Below are positions 1 through 8,311 of a stretch of DNA of 49,800 nucleotides, in pieces; the stretch's first letter is position 1, and every line of letters begins with the position of its first letter. The notes under the pieces were generated by a model. The model was not told the origin of the DNA, ran no database searches, and worked only from the letters and a program-made list of their open reading frames with translations. Both the position numbers and the translations under genes were made by a program. This stretch comes from Candidatus Poribacteria bacterium (GTDB taxonomy: Bacteria; Poribacteria; WGA-4E; PCPOR2b). The DNA lies in contig JAJECO010000020.1 in NCBI GenBank assembly GCA_022822005.1, positions 1-49,800 of the forward strand, in the 5' to 3' direction.

Positions 1-59
1 TGTGCAAATAGGTGCACAATAACAGTGACATAATCGGTCAGCGTTGGCTCTTTTGCCAT
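1..59 (-). CDS. 5' end of an unidentified gene, cut by the window edge
   Basis: On the minus strand an ATG at 59 opens a frame that stays open to the window edge (19 codons, beginning MAKEPTLTDYVTVIV). An AAGGA sequence lies 8 nt upstream of it, which supports a real start. It is divergent from the ABC transporter at 185, so 60-184 would hold both promoters. The product cannot be identified from so few residues. Confidence 0.5.
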   Translation of the reverse strand, partial: MAKEPTLTDYVTVIVHLFA

Positions 60-184
60 AGGGGAATTCCTTTTTGTTTGGGATAACAATAGGAAACCCT
101 AGTTGACTGATTATGTCAATTATATTTATGCACACCCCTCATATATTTATATTGCTCACCATAATTATATAACAGGGAGCCGAT

Positions 185-1105
185 ATGAATCTGGTTCAAA
201 TTGAAAACGTAAGCAAACGCTTTGGGGACTTCACAGCTGTTGACAACGTATCCTTCAATATTGAAAAGGGATCTGTGTACGGACTGCTAGGTCCGAACGG
301 TGCTGGTAAAACCACCACTATCCGGATGATCATGAATATCATCGCCCCGGATTCAGGGGCGGTTATCTTCGATGGAAATGGCAAGAGTGGGGATTTTGCG
401 GATCAGATTGGGTATCTGCCAGAAGAGCGAGGACTTTATCGAAAGATGAAGGTGAAAGATGTAGTCTTTTTCATGGCAGAATTAAGAGGCATGGACCGCG
501 CAGCTGCTTTCAATGAAATTGACCGCTGGCTGCAAAAGATGGATCTGGTCGAATGGGAAGACAAGAAGATTGAGGAGCTATCGAAGGGCATGGCGCAGAA
601 GATTCAATTTATCGCTACCGTCATCCACAAACCTGAATTAATCATCCTCGATGAACCCTTCTCCGGTCTAGACCCCATCAATATGACGCTGTTGAAAGAT
701 CTGATGCTTGAACTCAATACCAACGGTGCGACGATCATTTTCTCTACACACATCATGGAGCAAGCCGAAAGATTATGTGAGAAGATCTGCTTGGTAAACG
801 CGGGCAAAATTGTACTTGAGGGAGATTTGAGGGAAATCAAAAAATCCTTCGGCAAGAGTTCAGTAGAGATTGAGTATTCGGGAAATGTCGATCTGATAAG
901 AAACTCACGATATGTCGAAAGTTGTAATGACTACGGTCAATATGTGGAGGTCAAGCTACGTGCTCCGGAACACTATAGCGCACTTCTACGGGAACTTGTC
1001 GAAGCCTCGGTGGATATCACCCGATTTGAACTGATGGAACCCACACTTCATGAGATATTCGTTCAGAGTGTGCGAGGGGAAGGGAGGCAACCACATGCTG
1101 CGTAA
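185..1105 (+). CDS. NatA-like ABC transporter ATP-binding protein
   Basis: This is the ATPase subunit of an ABC-2 exporter and acts on the cytoplasmic face of the inner membrane. Seen in the 306-residue product: Walker A GPNGAGKTT at 36-44, the signature LSKGM at 132-136 (the variant usual in NatA/CcmA-type exporters), Walker B LIILDEP at 152-158 followed by SGLD, and the switch histidine in STHIMEQ near 189. The C-terminal 90 residues resemble the extra domain (DUF4162-like) of this subgroup. GGGAG lies 5 nt before the ATG. The gene overlaps the permease gene by 11 nt, so the two are translationally coupled. By family, NatAB exports sodium; the substrate here (ion, drug or peptide) cannot be told from sequence. 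Confidence 0.93.
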   Translation: MNLVQIENVSKRFGDFTAVDNVSFNIEKGSVYGLLGPNGAGKTTTIRMIMNIIAPDSGAVIFDGNGKSGDFADQIGYLPEERGLYRKMKVKDVVFFMAELRGMDRAAAFNEIDRWLQKMDLVEWEDKKIEELSKGMAQKIQFIATVIHKPELIILDEPFSGLDPINMTLLKDLMLELNTNGATIIFSTHIMEQAERLCEKICLVNAGKIVLEGDLREIKKSFGKSSVEIEYSGNVDLIRNSRYVESCNDYGQYVEVKLRAPEHYSALLRELVEASVDITRFELMEPTLHEIFVQSVRGEGRQPHAA

Positions 1106-2444
1106 GGTTCTTACAGTCATCAAGAGAGAATACATAACGCGGGTCAAAACGAAAGGATTTGTGGCATCGATTCTATTGATGCCGGTGATGATGTTTATTG
1201 TAATGGTCCTTCCCAGTCTGATGATGACATTGCAGCACAAATCCGATGAGATAAAGACCTTTATCGTTTTTGATGAAACAGGGGAAATCTTCTCCAAAAT
1301 GCAGGAGGCTCTTGATGACAACCCGCTTTTCCAGCATAAAGGAGAGCGGGTGTACCGGTTGATTGAAAAACCCTCAGATTTCAGCGGCAATATAGAGACG
1401 AAAGAAAAACTGAATCAACAGCTTGAGGCGAAAGAGATTCACGGGTACATCGAAATTCCACAAGATGTCTTTGAACGCCTCGAAGTCAACTATTACGCAA
1501 AAAACATCACGAACTTTGAGGTGCAAGGTGCGTTCAGAGGGATGATATCCCGAATTGTCACCAACAAACGACTGAAGGATAAAGGGTACGCTGCACACGA
1601 AGTCAGAAATCTGATGCGACGAATAAGGTTCACGGAGTACGTTGTTACCGCTGAAACAGAAAAGACCGAAGGTGAGAAAACAAGCAAGGTCGAAAGCCAA
1701 GAAACGGCCATGGTTAAATTAGGATTGACTTACGTCCTGACTTTTTCCTTATATCTTTTTACCCTGCTGTACGGTGCCTCGGTGATGAGGAGCGTACTCG
1801 AAGAGAAAACAACCCGCATTGTGGAAGTCATTATCTCTTCGATCCAACCGTATCAATTACTGCTTGGCAAAATAATTGGTGTCTGTTTGGTATGCCTCAC
1901 TATGTTCTTAATCTGGGGCGGTTGTGCCGTTCTACTATTGATAAATATCAATCCTATCTTGGGGTTATTTGGGATACAGGAATTACCCCCGGCACTCTTT
2001 GGTGTTACCGATATCATCAAATCAACGGGAGCATCAGCGTTTCTGTACTTTTTGATCTATTTTGTCTCGGGCTTTTTTCTCTTCTCGACCCTCTATGCCG
2101 TTGCTGGCGCGGTATGCAACAGCGAAGAGGAAGCACAACAGATCGCAACTCCTATCGTGATGACGCTAATTATTCCTTTTATGCTGATGTTTGGCCTCTT
2201 TCGCGCTCCAGATTCCACATTGACCATAGTCCTATCGCATATCCCACTTTTCTCTCCCCTTATTATGTTCATGAGGATCAGCGTGCTTACCCCACCGTTG
2301 TGGGAAATTCTACTCAATCTCACAGTGATGATTGCAACAATTTTAGGTGCAATCCTGGTCATGGGTAAAATATACAAAACCGGCATACTAATGTATGGTA
2401 AGCGGCCAACGATAGGTGAGGTATGGAAGTGGCTGCGCTATTAG
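1095..2444 (+). CDS. NatB-like ABC-2 family permease
   Basis: This is the membrane subunit paired with the upstream ATPase. The chosen ATG at 1095 follows GGGAGG, lies inside the end of the ATPase gene, and gives a 449-residue protein beginning MLRKVLTVIKREY, the usual start of NatB-type permeases. One membrane helix near residues 20-45 is followed by an extracytoplasmic region of roughly 160 residues, then about five helices in the C-terminal half. This is the ABC-2 layout with a large loop between TM1 and TM2. The conserved segment EEKTTRIVEVIISS before the TM bundle is characteristic of the family. An in-frame ATG at 1050 exists but would put 15 non-typical residues ahead of the conserved start. 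Confidence 0.92.
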   Translation: MLRKVLTVIKREYITRVKTKGFVASILLMPVMMFIVMVLPSLMMTLQHKSDEIKTFIVFDETGEIFSKMQEALDDNPLFQHKGERVYRLIEKPSDFSGNIETKEKLNQQLEAKEIHGYIEIPQDVFERLEVNYYAKNITNFEVQGAFRGMISRIVTNKRLKDKGYAAHEVRNLMRRIRFTEYVVTAETEKTEGEKTSKVESQETAMVKLGLTYVLTFSLYLFTLLYGASVMRSVLEEKTTRIVEVIISSIQPYQLLLGKIIGVCLVCLTMFLIWGGCAVLLLININPILGLFGIQELPPALFGVTDIIKSTGASAFLYFLIYFVSGFFLFSTLYAVAGAVCNSEEEAQQIATPIVMTLIIPFMLMFGLFRAPDSTLTIVLSHIPLFSPLIMFMRISVLTPPLWEILLNLTVMIATILGAILVMGKIYKTGILMYGKRPTIGEVWKWLRY

Positions 2445-2517
2445 TCCGCTATTGAGGAGTCGAGTTGTATAGGCATATTACCCTGGAATCTCCAAAAAGT
2501 CCATTCCTTGAGACCCG

Positions 2518-3204
2518 TTACTTTTCCAAGACTTCCAGCGTAGATTTCAAGCGACGGTCGTGATCGGCATACTGTTTAAGCCATTCGGTGACGGTTTTGC
2601 CATCTGAGAGTTTAGCTTCCAGATTAGCACCTTCGTCTACAAGATATTGGGTTGTCTCTACATGTCCATGCCCCGCAGCACAGTAGAGCGGGAAATGGTT
2701 ATTGTCCGTTGTTGCATTGACATCTGCGCCACTACTGACCAGCTGCCTTACGATCTCCAGATCACCGTTGCGCGCAGCATGGTGTAAAGCTGTATCACCG
2801 CGGGCATAACGTTCTTGAACAAGCTCCGAGTTGTCACGAAGCATCGCGTTGACCCGCTCCGAGTTCGCCAAGAAAACAGCGTATATAAACTGGCGTGCGA
2901 GTTCACTGGATGGTTGCGTATGCGCATCTAATGCCCCATACGTAACGAGCAATGATATGATTTCTTTATTGTCTTTCACTTGTCCAGCGTAATGGATCAC
3001 ATAACCGTCGTGCGCAGCCAGATCCGCACCGCAATCTATCAAGTATTTTACGACATCATAGTGTCGTCTTAATCCCGCATGAAATATGGGGCGCCATTCA
3101 TATTGGTCATCTTGATTAACCTGCCCCGGATCTTGCTCAAGGATTTTCTTTACTATGTCCAGATCGCCGTTGGACGCTGCATCGTGAATTGAACCGAGTT
3201 CCAT
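2518..3204 (-). CDS. ankyrin repeat protein
   Basis: A 228-residue protein made almost entirely of ankyrin repeats, a protein-interaction scaffold. About six repeats are visible. The clearest are GDTALHHAARNGDLEIVRQ and, one repeat later, PLYCAAGHGHVETTQYLV; the middle ones are degenerate. There is no signal peptide or membrane helix, so it is probably cytosolic. GGAGG lies 7 nt before the ATG. It stands alone on the minus strand, convergent with the ABC permease. Partner and role are unknown. Confidence 0.88.
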   Translation of the reverse strand: MELGSIHDAASNGDLDIVKKILEQDPGQVNQDDQYEWRPIFHAGLRRHYDVVKYLIDCGADLAAHDGYVIHYAGQVKDNKEIISLLVTYGALDAHTQPSSELARQFIYAVFLANSERVNAMLRDNSELVQERYARGDTALHHAARNGDLEIVRQLVSSGADVNATTDNNHFPLYCAAGHGHVETTQYLVDEGANLEAKLSDGKTVTEWLKQYADHDRRLKSTLEVLEK

Positions 3205-3236
3205 ATCTGTCCTCCATGTGTGAGACTATCATACAT

Positions 3237-3251
3237 AGGGCTTACGCAGTT
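3237..3251 (+). repeat. short dispersed motif, copy 1 (AGGGCTTACGCAGTT)
   Basis: The 15-mer resembles 6341-6355 (AGGATTTACGCAATT) and 23283-23297 (GGGACTTACGCACTT). All three lie in intergenic DNA and share TTACGCA with similar flanks. It may be the edge of a degenerate repeat family; nothing longer aligns by eye. The rest of the 577-bp gap 3205-3782 holds a MITE-A copy, a promoter and the leader of the next gene; I see nothing in 3252-3484. Confidence 0.3.
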
Positions 3252-3484
3252 AAACGTTCAAAGTTTCCGTTCCGAGAATCTTCGATCTGTAGTTCGACAA
3301 TTCATCGTCCGTCCGTGCAGTGAATCGCGCCAAGTGCATAACTCCTACATACATTAAGTCATCTCCAAAACTGAGATAACGAATATTATTATACCATAAC
3401 ATACGTTAAGTATCAAAGGTAAGTTTCAGAAAAATTGGGAACGGTCACATATCAACTCACAAGATGCTGGGGTATATGAACTTC

Positions 3485-3570
3485 TAGGGCTACTTAGCCG
3501 TTGGTTTTCTCTCTGTCTGAGTTGAAAGTCGGGATTCGGAGATCCCTCCTACAGACGAACCAGATGTCCC
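3485..3570 (+). mobile_element. MITE-A copy 1 (degenerate)
   Basis: Starts TAGGGCTACTTAG and shares with the copies at 12423 and 36382 the inner block GTCGGGATTCGGAGATCCC followed by TCCTACAGA. The right end (CAGATGTCCC) has drifted from the CTAAATGACCCTA seen in copy 2. No target duplication is recognisable, so this is probably the oldest copy. It is non-coding and has no transposase. The promoter of the following gene lies just outside its right end. Confidence 0.6.
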
Positions 3571-3591
3571 AAGACCAAAATCAAGACGCTC

Positions 3592-3620
3592 TTTACATGC
3601 ACGAGATTTGGTTGTATAAT
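3592..3620 (+). promoter_or_regulatory. sigma70-type promoter
   Basis: TTTACA (3592-3597), a 17-nt spacer, then a perfect TATAAT (3615-3620). Initiation would be near 3627, giving a leader of about 155 nt before the ATG at 3783. This location argues against the longer reading frame that opens at 3501. Confidence 0.65.
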
Positions 3621-3782
3621 ACCCTCACTTTAGGCTTAGGCGGCAGCGATGCCATTGGTAAGATTGTCATGAAAACCAACATGTCCAAACACTCCCGGAA
3701 GATTCTAATCAAAATTGCCCAGCGGAAGCGAAGCCCTGGCACGGGCAGTCCTCTCAGTTTTCTTAAAGGAAGGACAACTCAA

Positions 3783-4313
3783 ATGATGTGGCCAGATCTC
3801 ACTTCAATTCTATCCCCCATTCAATGGGCGGTAGTTGGTGCGGTGGCAACACGGTTGTATATGCCGGAGCGAATGACTCAAGATCTGGATATTGTGATTC
3901 GGAGCGTTGATGGTTCGCAGGTGCGCCAGAAACTTGCCGAGGTGGGGTTCATTTATCAAGGGGAGTTGAGTATTGGTTGCTCTTCATGGACGACCCCTGA
4001 CGGTGAATTGATGGACATATTAGAAGGCGATGATGTATGGTGGGCAGATGCCATCGCCGATGCACAAGCGAACCGGGATGCCCAAGGTTTGCCAATTATC
4101 CCCTTACCTTACCTCGTTCTCATAAAACTTCGGGCGGGTCGGGTTCAAGATATTGCCGATGTAACCCGAATGTTGGGACAGGCAGACGAGGCAACATTGA
4201 ATACGGTGCGTACGCTATTTGCCCAACACGCCCCCGAGGATATGCAGGACTTGGAAAGCCTGATTGAGCTAGGGCGGTTGGAACTACAACCCGTTGGAAA
4301 CAGCGAAGCGTGA
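3783..4313 (+). CDS. nucleotidyltransferase-like protein (AbiEii/DUF6036-like)
   Basis: The 176-residue product begins MMWPDLTSILSP. The segment AVVGAVATRLYMPERMTQDLDIVI near residues 14-37 matches the opening of minimal nucleotidyltransferase-fold proteins of the AbiEii/DUF6036 type (G-x-A-x-R plus T-x-DLDI). These families often act as toxin or defence enzymes that modify RNA or proteins with a nucleotide. No antitoxin-like gene is adjacent. The start at 3783 is chosen because AAGGAAGGA precedes it and a sigma70 promoter lies at 3592-3620. The frame is open back to 3501, but that part overlaps a MITE-A copy and looks non-coding. The family call is moderate; the toxin role is inference. Confidence 0.7.
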   Translation: MMWPDLTSILSPIQWAVVGAVATRLYMPERMTQDLDIVIRSVDGSQVRQKLAEVGFIYQGELSIGCSSWTTPDGELMDILEGDDVWWADAIADAQANRDAQGLPIIPLPYLVLIKLRAGRVQDIADVTRMLGQADEATLNTVRTLFAQHAPEDMQDLESLIELGRLELQPVGNSEA

Positions 4314-4347
4314 GCTGCTACGTTTCCCTTATAACAATAAGACTGAA

Positions 4348-4363
4348 TGGCAAGTCCCTTGCA
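4348..4363 (+). promoter_or_regulatory. sigma54 (-24/-12) promoter of pspA
   Basis: TGGCAAGTCCCTTGCA fits the RpoN consensus TGGCAYRNNNNTTGCW at every fixed position except the sixth (A instead of Y), with the required 10 bp between GG and GC. Predicted initiation is near 4374, about 70 nt before the pspA ATG. pspA is a classic sigma54/PspF target in enterobacteria, which strengthens the call. Confidence 0.8.
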
Positions 4364-4371
4364 TCACCAAA

Positions 4372-4409
4372 AAGTGATTTGATGACCCGCTCGGTGGGTC
4401 CAATCACTT
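4372..4409 (+). promoter_or_regulatory. pspA leader hairpin
   Basis: AAGTGATT (4372-4379) pairs perfectly with AATCACTT (4402-4409). Inside it GACCC (4384-4388) pairs with GGGTC (4396-4400). The stem begins at about the predicted +1 of the sigma54 promoter, so the transcript would start with this hairpin, which could stabilise the mRNA. The pairing is seen directly; the role is inference. Confidence 0.45.
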
Positions 4410-4444
4410 AAATCGTAGCCTATGTGATACGGAGGGATATTACA

Positions 4445-5155
4445 ATGAGTGTCTTGAGTCGAATTTCCACAGTCTTCAAAGCAAACGTGAACGATGCGTT
4501 GAACAATGCGGAGGATCCGGAGAAGATTCTGAATCAACTTACGGTCGAAATGAACGCACAGCTGGTTGATACGAAACATAAGGTGGCTGCTGCCATTGCT
4601 GATGAGAAACGTCTTCAGAGGCAGGTTCAGGAAGCCACGGATCAGGCAGAGCAGTGGGAAAACAAAGCTACCACCGCGGTTGAGAACGAACGAGATGACC
4701 TCGCGCGAGAAGCTTTGGCGCGCCGAAATGAGGCGCAGCAGCTTGCGGGTGAATATAAAACTCAGTGGGATAAGCAGCGACAAGCAGTTGGCCAGCTTAA
4801 GGAACACTTGAGTGATTTAGAGCGGAAGATTGGAGAAGCCAATCGCAAGAAGCAGCTGCTGATTGCTCGTCAGAAGCGTGCAAAAGCGCAAAAAGCGATT
4901 CATGAGACGATGGCGGGGATGAAAGATAGCAGCGCGTTCGACACCTTCGATCGGATGGAACAGAAGGTAGGGGATATGGAAGCAAGGGCGGATGCCGCCG
5001 CTGAAATGTCCGATTTTGAGAATGATTCACTTGAGGATGAGTTTGCAGCATTAGAGAAGACAGGCAACGTTGAAGATGATCTCGCAGCGTTGAAAGCGAA
5101 GGTCGGAAATGGAAATGAGTCGGGGAAGGCGTTAAGCGTGGAACGCGAGGCGTAA
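4445..5155 (+). CDS. pspA: PspA/IM30 family membrane-stress protein
   Basis: PspA/Vipp1 proteins coat and repair the inner membrane under stress that dissipates proton motive force. The 236-residue product starts MSVLSRISTVFKANVNDAL and contains the family hallmark EDPEKILNQL. Its first 150 residues or so are an almost uninterrupted coiled coil, rich in E, K, Q and A, with no membrane helix. Length agrees with E. coli PspA (222) and Vipp1. The ATG at 4445 has GGAGG about 9 nt upstream; seven upstream in-frame codons from 4424 are not needed. A near-perfect sigma54 promoter and a leader hairpin precede it. No pspF/B/C homologue is in the window. Confidence 0.94.
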   Translation: MSVLSRISTVFKANVNDALNNAEDPEKILNQLTVEMNAQLVDTKHKVAAAIADEKRLQRQVQEATDQAEQWENKATTAVENERDDLAREALARRNEAQQLAGEYKTQWDKQRQAVGQLKEHLSDLERKIGEANRKKQLLIARQKRAKAQKAIHETMAGMKDSSAFDTFDRMEQKVGDMEARADAAAEMSDFENDSLEDEFAALEKTGNVEDDLAALKAKVGNGNESGKALSVEREA

Positions 5156-5229
5156 GAAACGTGCAGGGTCCGCCTTGGGTTCGCGCTATACGCACTAATC
5201 GGAAAAACTGAAAGCGAAAGGAAAAACTG

Positions 5230-6312
5230 ATGGCTGAACCCAAAGGCGAAGCATTTCGTGTCGTTCACGAGACCAAACCGGAACAGACCTATCGTGGCGC
5301 AGTGGTTGGCTGTGGCAGGATGGGCAGCACAATTGACGATGAGCATATCGGGATGCCGCATTACCCGTGGCCGTGGGCGCACGCTCCCGCTATGATCGAG
5401 GCGCGGGGAGTAGACCTCATTGCCGCCGCCGATGTGGATCAAGCAAAATTAGAGGACTTCAAACGGCGTTGGGGAACTGAAGCGATTTATACCAACTATC
5501 GGGAAATGGTGGAGAAGGAACAGCCGGACATCGTTTGCCTAACAACACGTCCCGATCCCCGTGCAGAAGTCACCATCGGTTTAGCGGAGTCAGGCGTTAA
5601 GGCGATCTATGCGACGAAACCGATGTGTCGGACGCTCGCCGAGGCGGACGCGATGATCGATGCCTGCCACAAGCACGGGGTCGTCCTCGCTATCGCCTGC
5701 CATCTTAACTGGTATAACTGGTACACAAATGCTCGTCAGGTGATTGCTGACGGTGTCATCGGCGATTTGAGATCGATGATCTGCCACAGTCCATCCACCC
5801 TCTCGAATCTTCACAGCCATACACTTGCACTCTTTCGCCTGTTTGCTGAGGCGCCCGCACAATGGGTCTTTGGCGTAATGGATAGTGAGGAGAGAGCGGC
5901 GGGGGATAGCGACCTTTCGGGATCGGGATATATTGTCTACGAGAACGGTGTCCGCGCCATCATGAATACCCAAGCCGAAACTTCGGGGCACAACTGGACG
6001 CTCGAATTTATTGGCGACAAGGGGCGTATCGTTTCACGTAACGCCCACGCCCAGTTTGAGTTATGGAGTACCCATCCTGAGACGGATAACCCGATTCAGT
6101 GTCAGTTCCCCAATCCTTGGTATCCACGGAGTTCGATGGTGGACGCAATCGAGGGTGTTTGCAGATCCATTGAGGCGGGAGAAGAGTTAATCTGTCCGGG
6201 CGAATTTGGTAGGGAGGCGTTGGAGATTGCCATCGGGTTACGCGAATCCCATCGCCGTGGTAATGTGCGGGTTGATCTACCGTTGGAGGATCGAAACCTT
6301 CGGATGGGGTAA
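5230..6312 (+). CDS. Gfo/Idh/MocA family oxidoreductase
   Basis: A NAD(P)-dependent dehydrogenase of the glucose-fructose oxidoreductase/inositol dehydrogenase family, 360 residues. The Rossmann motif GCGRMGS is at about 29-35, unusually far in because of a roughly 20-residue N-terminal extension. The family EKP motif appears as TKP (ATKPMCRT): the lysine is kept but the preceding glutamate is replaced. The C-terminal alpha/beta domain includes LEFIGDKGRIV. Substrate is not predictable; relatives act on sugars, inositols and sugar amides. AAAGGA precedes the ATG by about 7 nt, 74 bp after pspA. The last 25 codons or so resemble a remnant at 8312-8454. Confidence 0.9.
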   Translation: MAEPKGEAFRVVHETKPEQTYRGAVVGCGRMGSTIDDEHIGMPHYPWPWAHAPAMIEARGVDLIAAADVDQAKLEDFKRRWGTEAIYTNYREMVEKEQPDIVCLTTRPDPRAEVTIGLAESGVKAIYATKPMCRTLAEADAMIDACHKHGVVLAIACHLNWYNWYTNARQVIADGVIGDLRSMICHSPSTLSNLHSHTLALFRLFAEAPAQWVFGVMDSEERAAGDSDLSGSGYIVYENGVRAIMNTQAETSGHNWTLEFIGDKGRIVSRNAHAQFELWSTHPETDNPIQCQFPNPWYPRSSMVDAIEGVCRSIEAGEELICPGEFGREALEIAIGLRESHRRGNVRVDLPLEDRNLRMG

Positions 6313-6340
6313 CGGCAATCGGCACCACTTTAGAAGCTTT

Positions 6341-6355
6341 AGGATTTACGCAATT
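6341..6355 (+). repeat. short dispersed motif, copy 2 (AGGATTTACGCAATT)
   Basis: Related to 3237-3251 and 23283-23297 through the shared TTACGCA core. It lies in the 302-bp gap 6313-6614, which otherwise holds a palindromic repeat at 6478-6497 and the terminator of the convergent DUF4159 gene. Confidence 0.25.
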
Positions 6356-6477
6356 GGATGCCTTAATGCTTCGTAATGACGATTTACCCCTTGTAATTCG
6401 TATCGAACAACGATCGTGGTTTCCTACATACATCTGACTCCTCACTCTTTGTTCCTTTCTATGGACTGAGTCCGTAG

Positions 6478-6497
6478 GGAACGCAGATCTGCGTTCC
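6478..6497. repeat. palindromic intergenic repeat, copy 1
   Basis: GGAACGCAGATCTGCGTTCC is a perfect 20-bp palindrome centred on AGATCT. Related copies are at 40653-40674 (perfect 22-bp palindrome with GGGAATGC arms) and 43900-43921 (one arm decayed). The arms vary in step with each other (ACGC/GCGT against ATGC/GCAT), which indicates selection or replication of the palindrome itself. Confidence 0.75.
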
Positions 6498-6541
6498 TCA
6501 CAATCAGGAGTGCGTCAGTTCTGAGCCCCTTAAAATGAGGC

Positions 6542-6573
6542 AAAAAAGCAGCCAAGCGAATGGCTTGGCTGCT
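6542..6573 (-). terminator. intrinsic terminator of the DUF4159 gene
   Basis: On the minus strand the 11-bp stem AGCAGCCAAGC / GCTTGGCTGCT (6547-6557 and 6563-6573, 5-nt loop) runs directly into a T tract (6542-6547 read as T on this strand), about 40 nt after the stop codon of the gene starting at 8090. Confidence 0.88.
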
Positions 6574-6614
6574 CAATGTTACATGAGATGAGAACCTGTC
6601 CAAATCAGCAGGCT

Positions 6615-8090
6615 TTATTCAACAGCACCAATCCCTACGGCTTCAGGAGGACGAGTCGGCAGTATCTTCTTAGCCATTGTGTCTTCTGGCACATAACCGG
6701 AGTAGTCAGAAATTGAGCCGTGTGTCAGTGCATAAACTGCAACGTTGGTCATGAAACGATAAACGCCTGGTGAATAGTGGACACCACGGGTTGGCAGACT
6801 CACCGATTCCATCGCACACATATAATCGCGCCGGAATACTAATACAGAAAGATGGTCGCCAACCACAACTCCTTCAAGATAATTCCGCTTCGGCGGGTGA
6901 GTTCCCCACCACCACAGATCGAATCCAACTGGAGGTCCGCCCATCTCGTAGAAGTTGTTGTATATCTCATGGTCGTTCGGAATTCGTGTGACCTGATATT
7001 CAGGCATAACGACACGCATCTGAGCCAAGAACAGACGAACCATTGCTTGTGCGGGTGCGTTCACACCACAGTCATCAAAAGCAAGGACGCCGCCTCTTTC
7101 GACGAGATACCGACGGAGTGAGGCTGCTTCACTTTCAGACAGGCGATTGTCCAATTTACCACCGCCGTACTGACGACCCATCAGGTTCTTGCCACGGACG
7201 AGTGCTGGATCATGACCCGTCATGAAAAGCAGAGGGGCTTTCTGTAGGTTCGCATCGGTGAACCTGAGCGCGCCACCTTCGACGTTCATGTCTGTTTTAA
7301 TCTTCGTCCGTTCGTTCATCCACTTTGTCCACGCGTTCAGCGAGGAGGCATCAGCCCACCAGTCGGAGAGGCTATGACGGAGACGGGTAAATCGTAATAC
7401 ACCACGAATGTCAGCACCGCGACCAATGACACGACCACCGGGTTCACCACGGGGCAGCGGTGGGACTTCCACATTACCCAGATTAATGTTAGCAACGACA
7501 TCACCCAAGGCATCGGGGATTGCGCCAACGTGTTCAACCATAGCAAGTCCAGCCGGACGCTCAAAAGCGACCTTCACCTGCACGATACCGCCGATACCAC
7601 GACCGATGTTAGCGGGTGCGGCGCTTGGAGCTGTGGCGACGGGTGCGGAGAATGCCAGTGCGCCGGGCGCGTCAGAGACGGGCAAATCAACCTGTGTCAC
7701 AACTTGAGGTACTGGCGCATTAGCACTGACCACTTTAGGCATATTGGGGTTGATGGGATCCTCCAACTTCACCATTTTATTGGAAAAGTCCAGGACCGTT
7801 TCTGGCTGTACGGAGGTCGGACGCACAAGCCGCGCTGTCGTGATCCTGTGTTTAACCTGAACTGGTTCAACGATTACCGTACTTGTAGTTGGAACCGTTG
7901 GCTTAACTGTTTTGAAAACTGGTTTACGAACTTGCGGTTTGGGGGGCTCTTTGGCTTGTAGCACTTCGGCACCGATGTAGGTTTTGAACTGCTGGGTTTG
8001 GGTGACGAGATAGATACCCGCGATAATGAAGACAACTCCGTGAACAATCAACGAGGTCATCACAGCCCCTGAGGTCTTCTTGGCACTCAT
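6615..8090 (-). CDS. membrane-anchored DUF4159 domain protein
   Basis: A 491-residue protein. One N-terminal membrane helix (about 11-29) is followed by a Pro/Lys/Val-rich segment (AKEPPKPQVRKPVFK) like the periplasmic linker of TonB, then a long low-complexity region, then from about residue 230 a DUF4159 domain. Visible DUF4159 features are GVLRFTRLRHSLSDWW, PLLFMTGHDP, an LRRYL-ERGGVLAFDD segment and a C-terminal YSPGVYRFMTN-like end. DUF4159 proteins commonly sit near MoxR/DUF58/VWA genes; function is unknown, and the domain is probably periplasmic. A sigma54-type promoter lies about 95 bp upstream and a strong terminator follows. Confidence 0.82.
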   Translation of the reverse strand: MSAKKTSGAVMTSLIVHGVVFIIAGIYLVTQTQQFKTYIGAEVLQAKEPPKPQVRKPVFKTVKPTVPTTSTVIVEPVQVKHRITTARLVRPTSVQPETVLDFSNKMVKLEDPINPNMPKVVSANAPVPQVVTQVDLPVSDAPGALAFSAPVATAPSAAPANIGRGIGGIVQVKVAFERPAGLAMVEHVGAIPDALGDVVANINLGNVEVPPLPRGEPGGRVIGRGADIRGVLRFTRLRHSLSDWWADASSLNAWTKWMNERTKIKTDMNVEGGALRFTDANLQKAPLLFMTGHDPALVRGKNLMGRQYGGGKLDNRLSESEAASLRRYLVERGGVLAFDDCGVNAPAQAMVRLFLAQMRVVMPEYQVTRIPNDHEIYNNFYEMGGPPVGFDLWWWGTHPPKRNYLEGVVVGDHLSVLVFRRDYMCAMESVSLPTRGVHYSPGVYRFMTNVAVYALTHGSISDYSGYVPEDTMAKKILPTRPPEAVGIGAVE

Positions 8091-8186
8091 GTTGGTCCTC
8101 CAAAATGATGGTTTGTGTTTCGAGATTTGAGGGAACCCTCACATCACGTATGATACAAGAGTCTACATTGTGACGTGTTGCCTAAG

Positions 8187-8202
8187 CGCAACTAATGTGC
8201 CA
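8187..8202 (-). promoter_or_regulatory. sigma54 (-24/-12) promoter of the DUF4159 gene
   Basis: Read on the minus strand the site is TGGCACATTAGTTGCG. It matches TGGCAYRNNNNTTGC completely, with only the final W position (G) off. Predicted initiation is near 8176, giving a leader of about 86 nt to the ATG at 8090. It is the third such site in the window and the GG-GC spacing is exact. Confidence 0.72.
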
Positions 8203-8311
8203 TTGACCTGTAACTGGGGAAATCCGCAGAAAACGGGGGTTTTTGCTGTCGGTTAATCAGCTTAACGCACCAAATCGTGTAGATTGTACCTTCAGAATTG
8301 CACTGTTCGGC

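Noticed and set aside
3501-3782. Upstream extension of the nucleotidyltransferase-like frame
   Set aside because: It overlaps a MITE-A copy and a sigma70 promoter, has no family similarity, and the ATG at 3783 has a good RBS.
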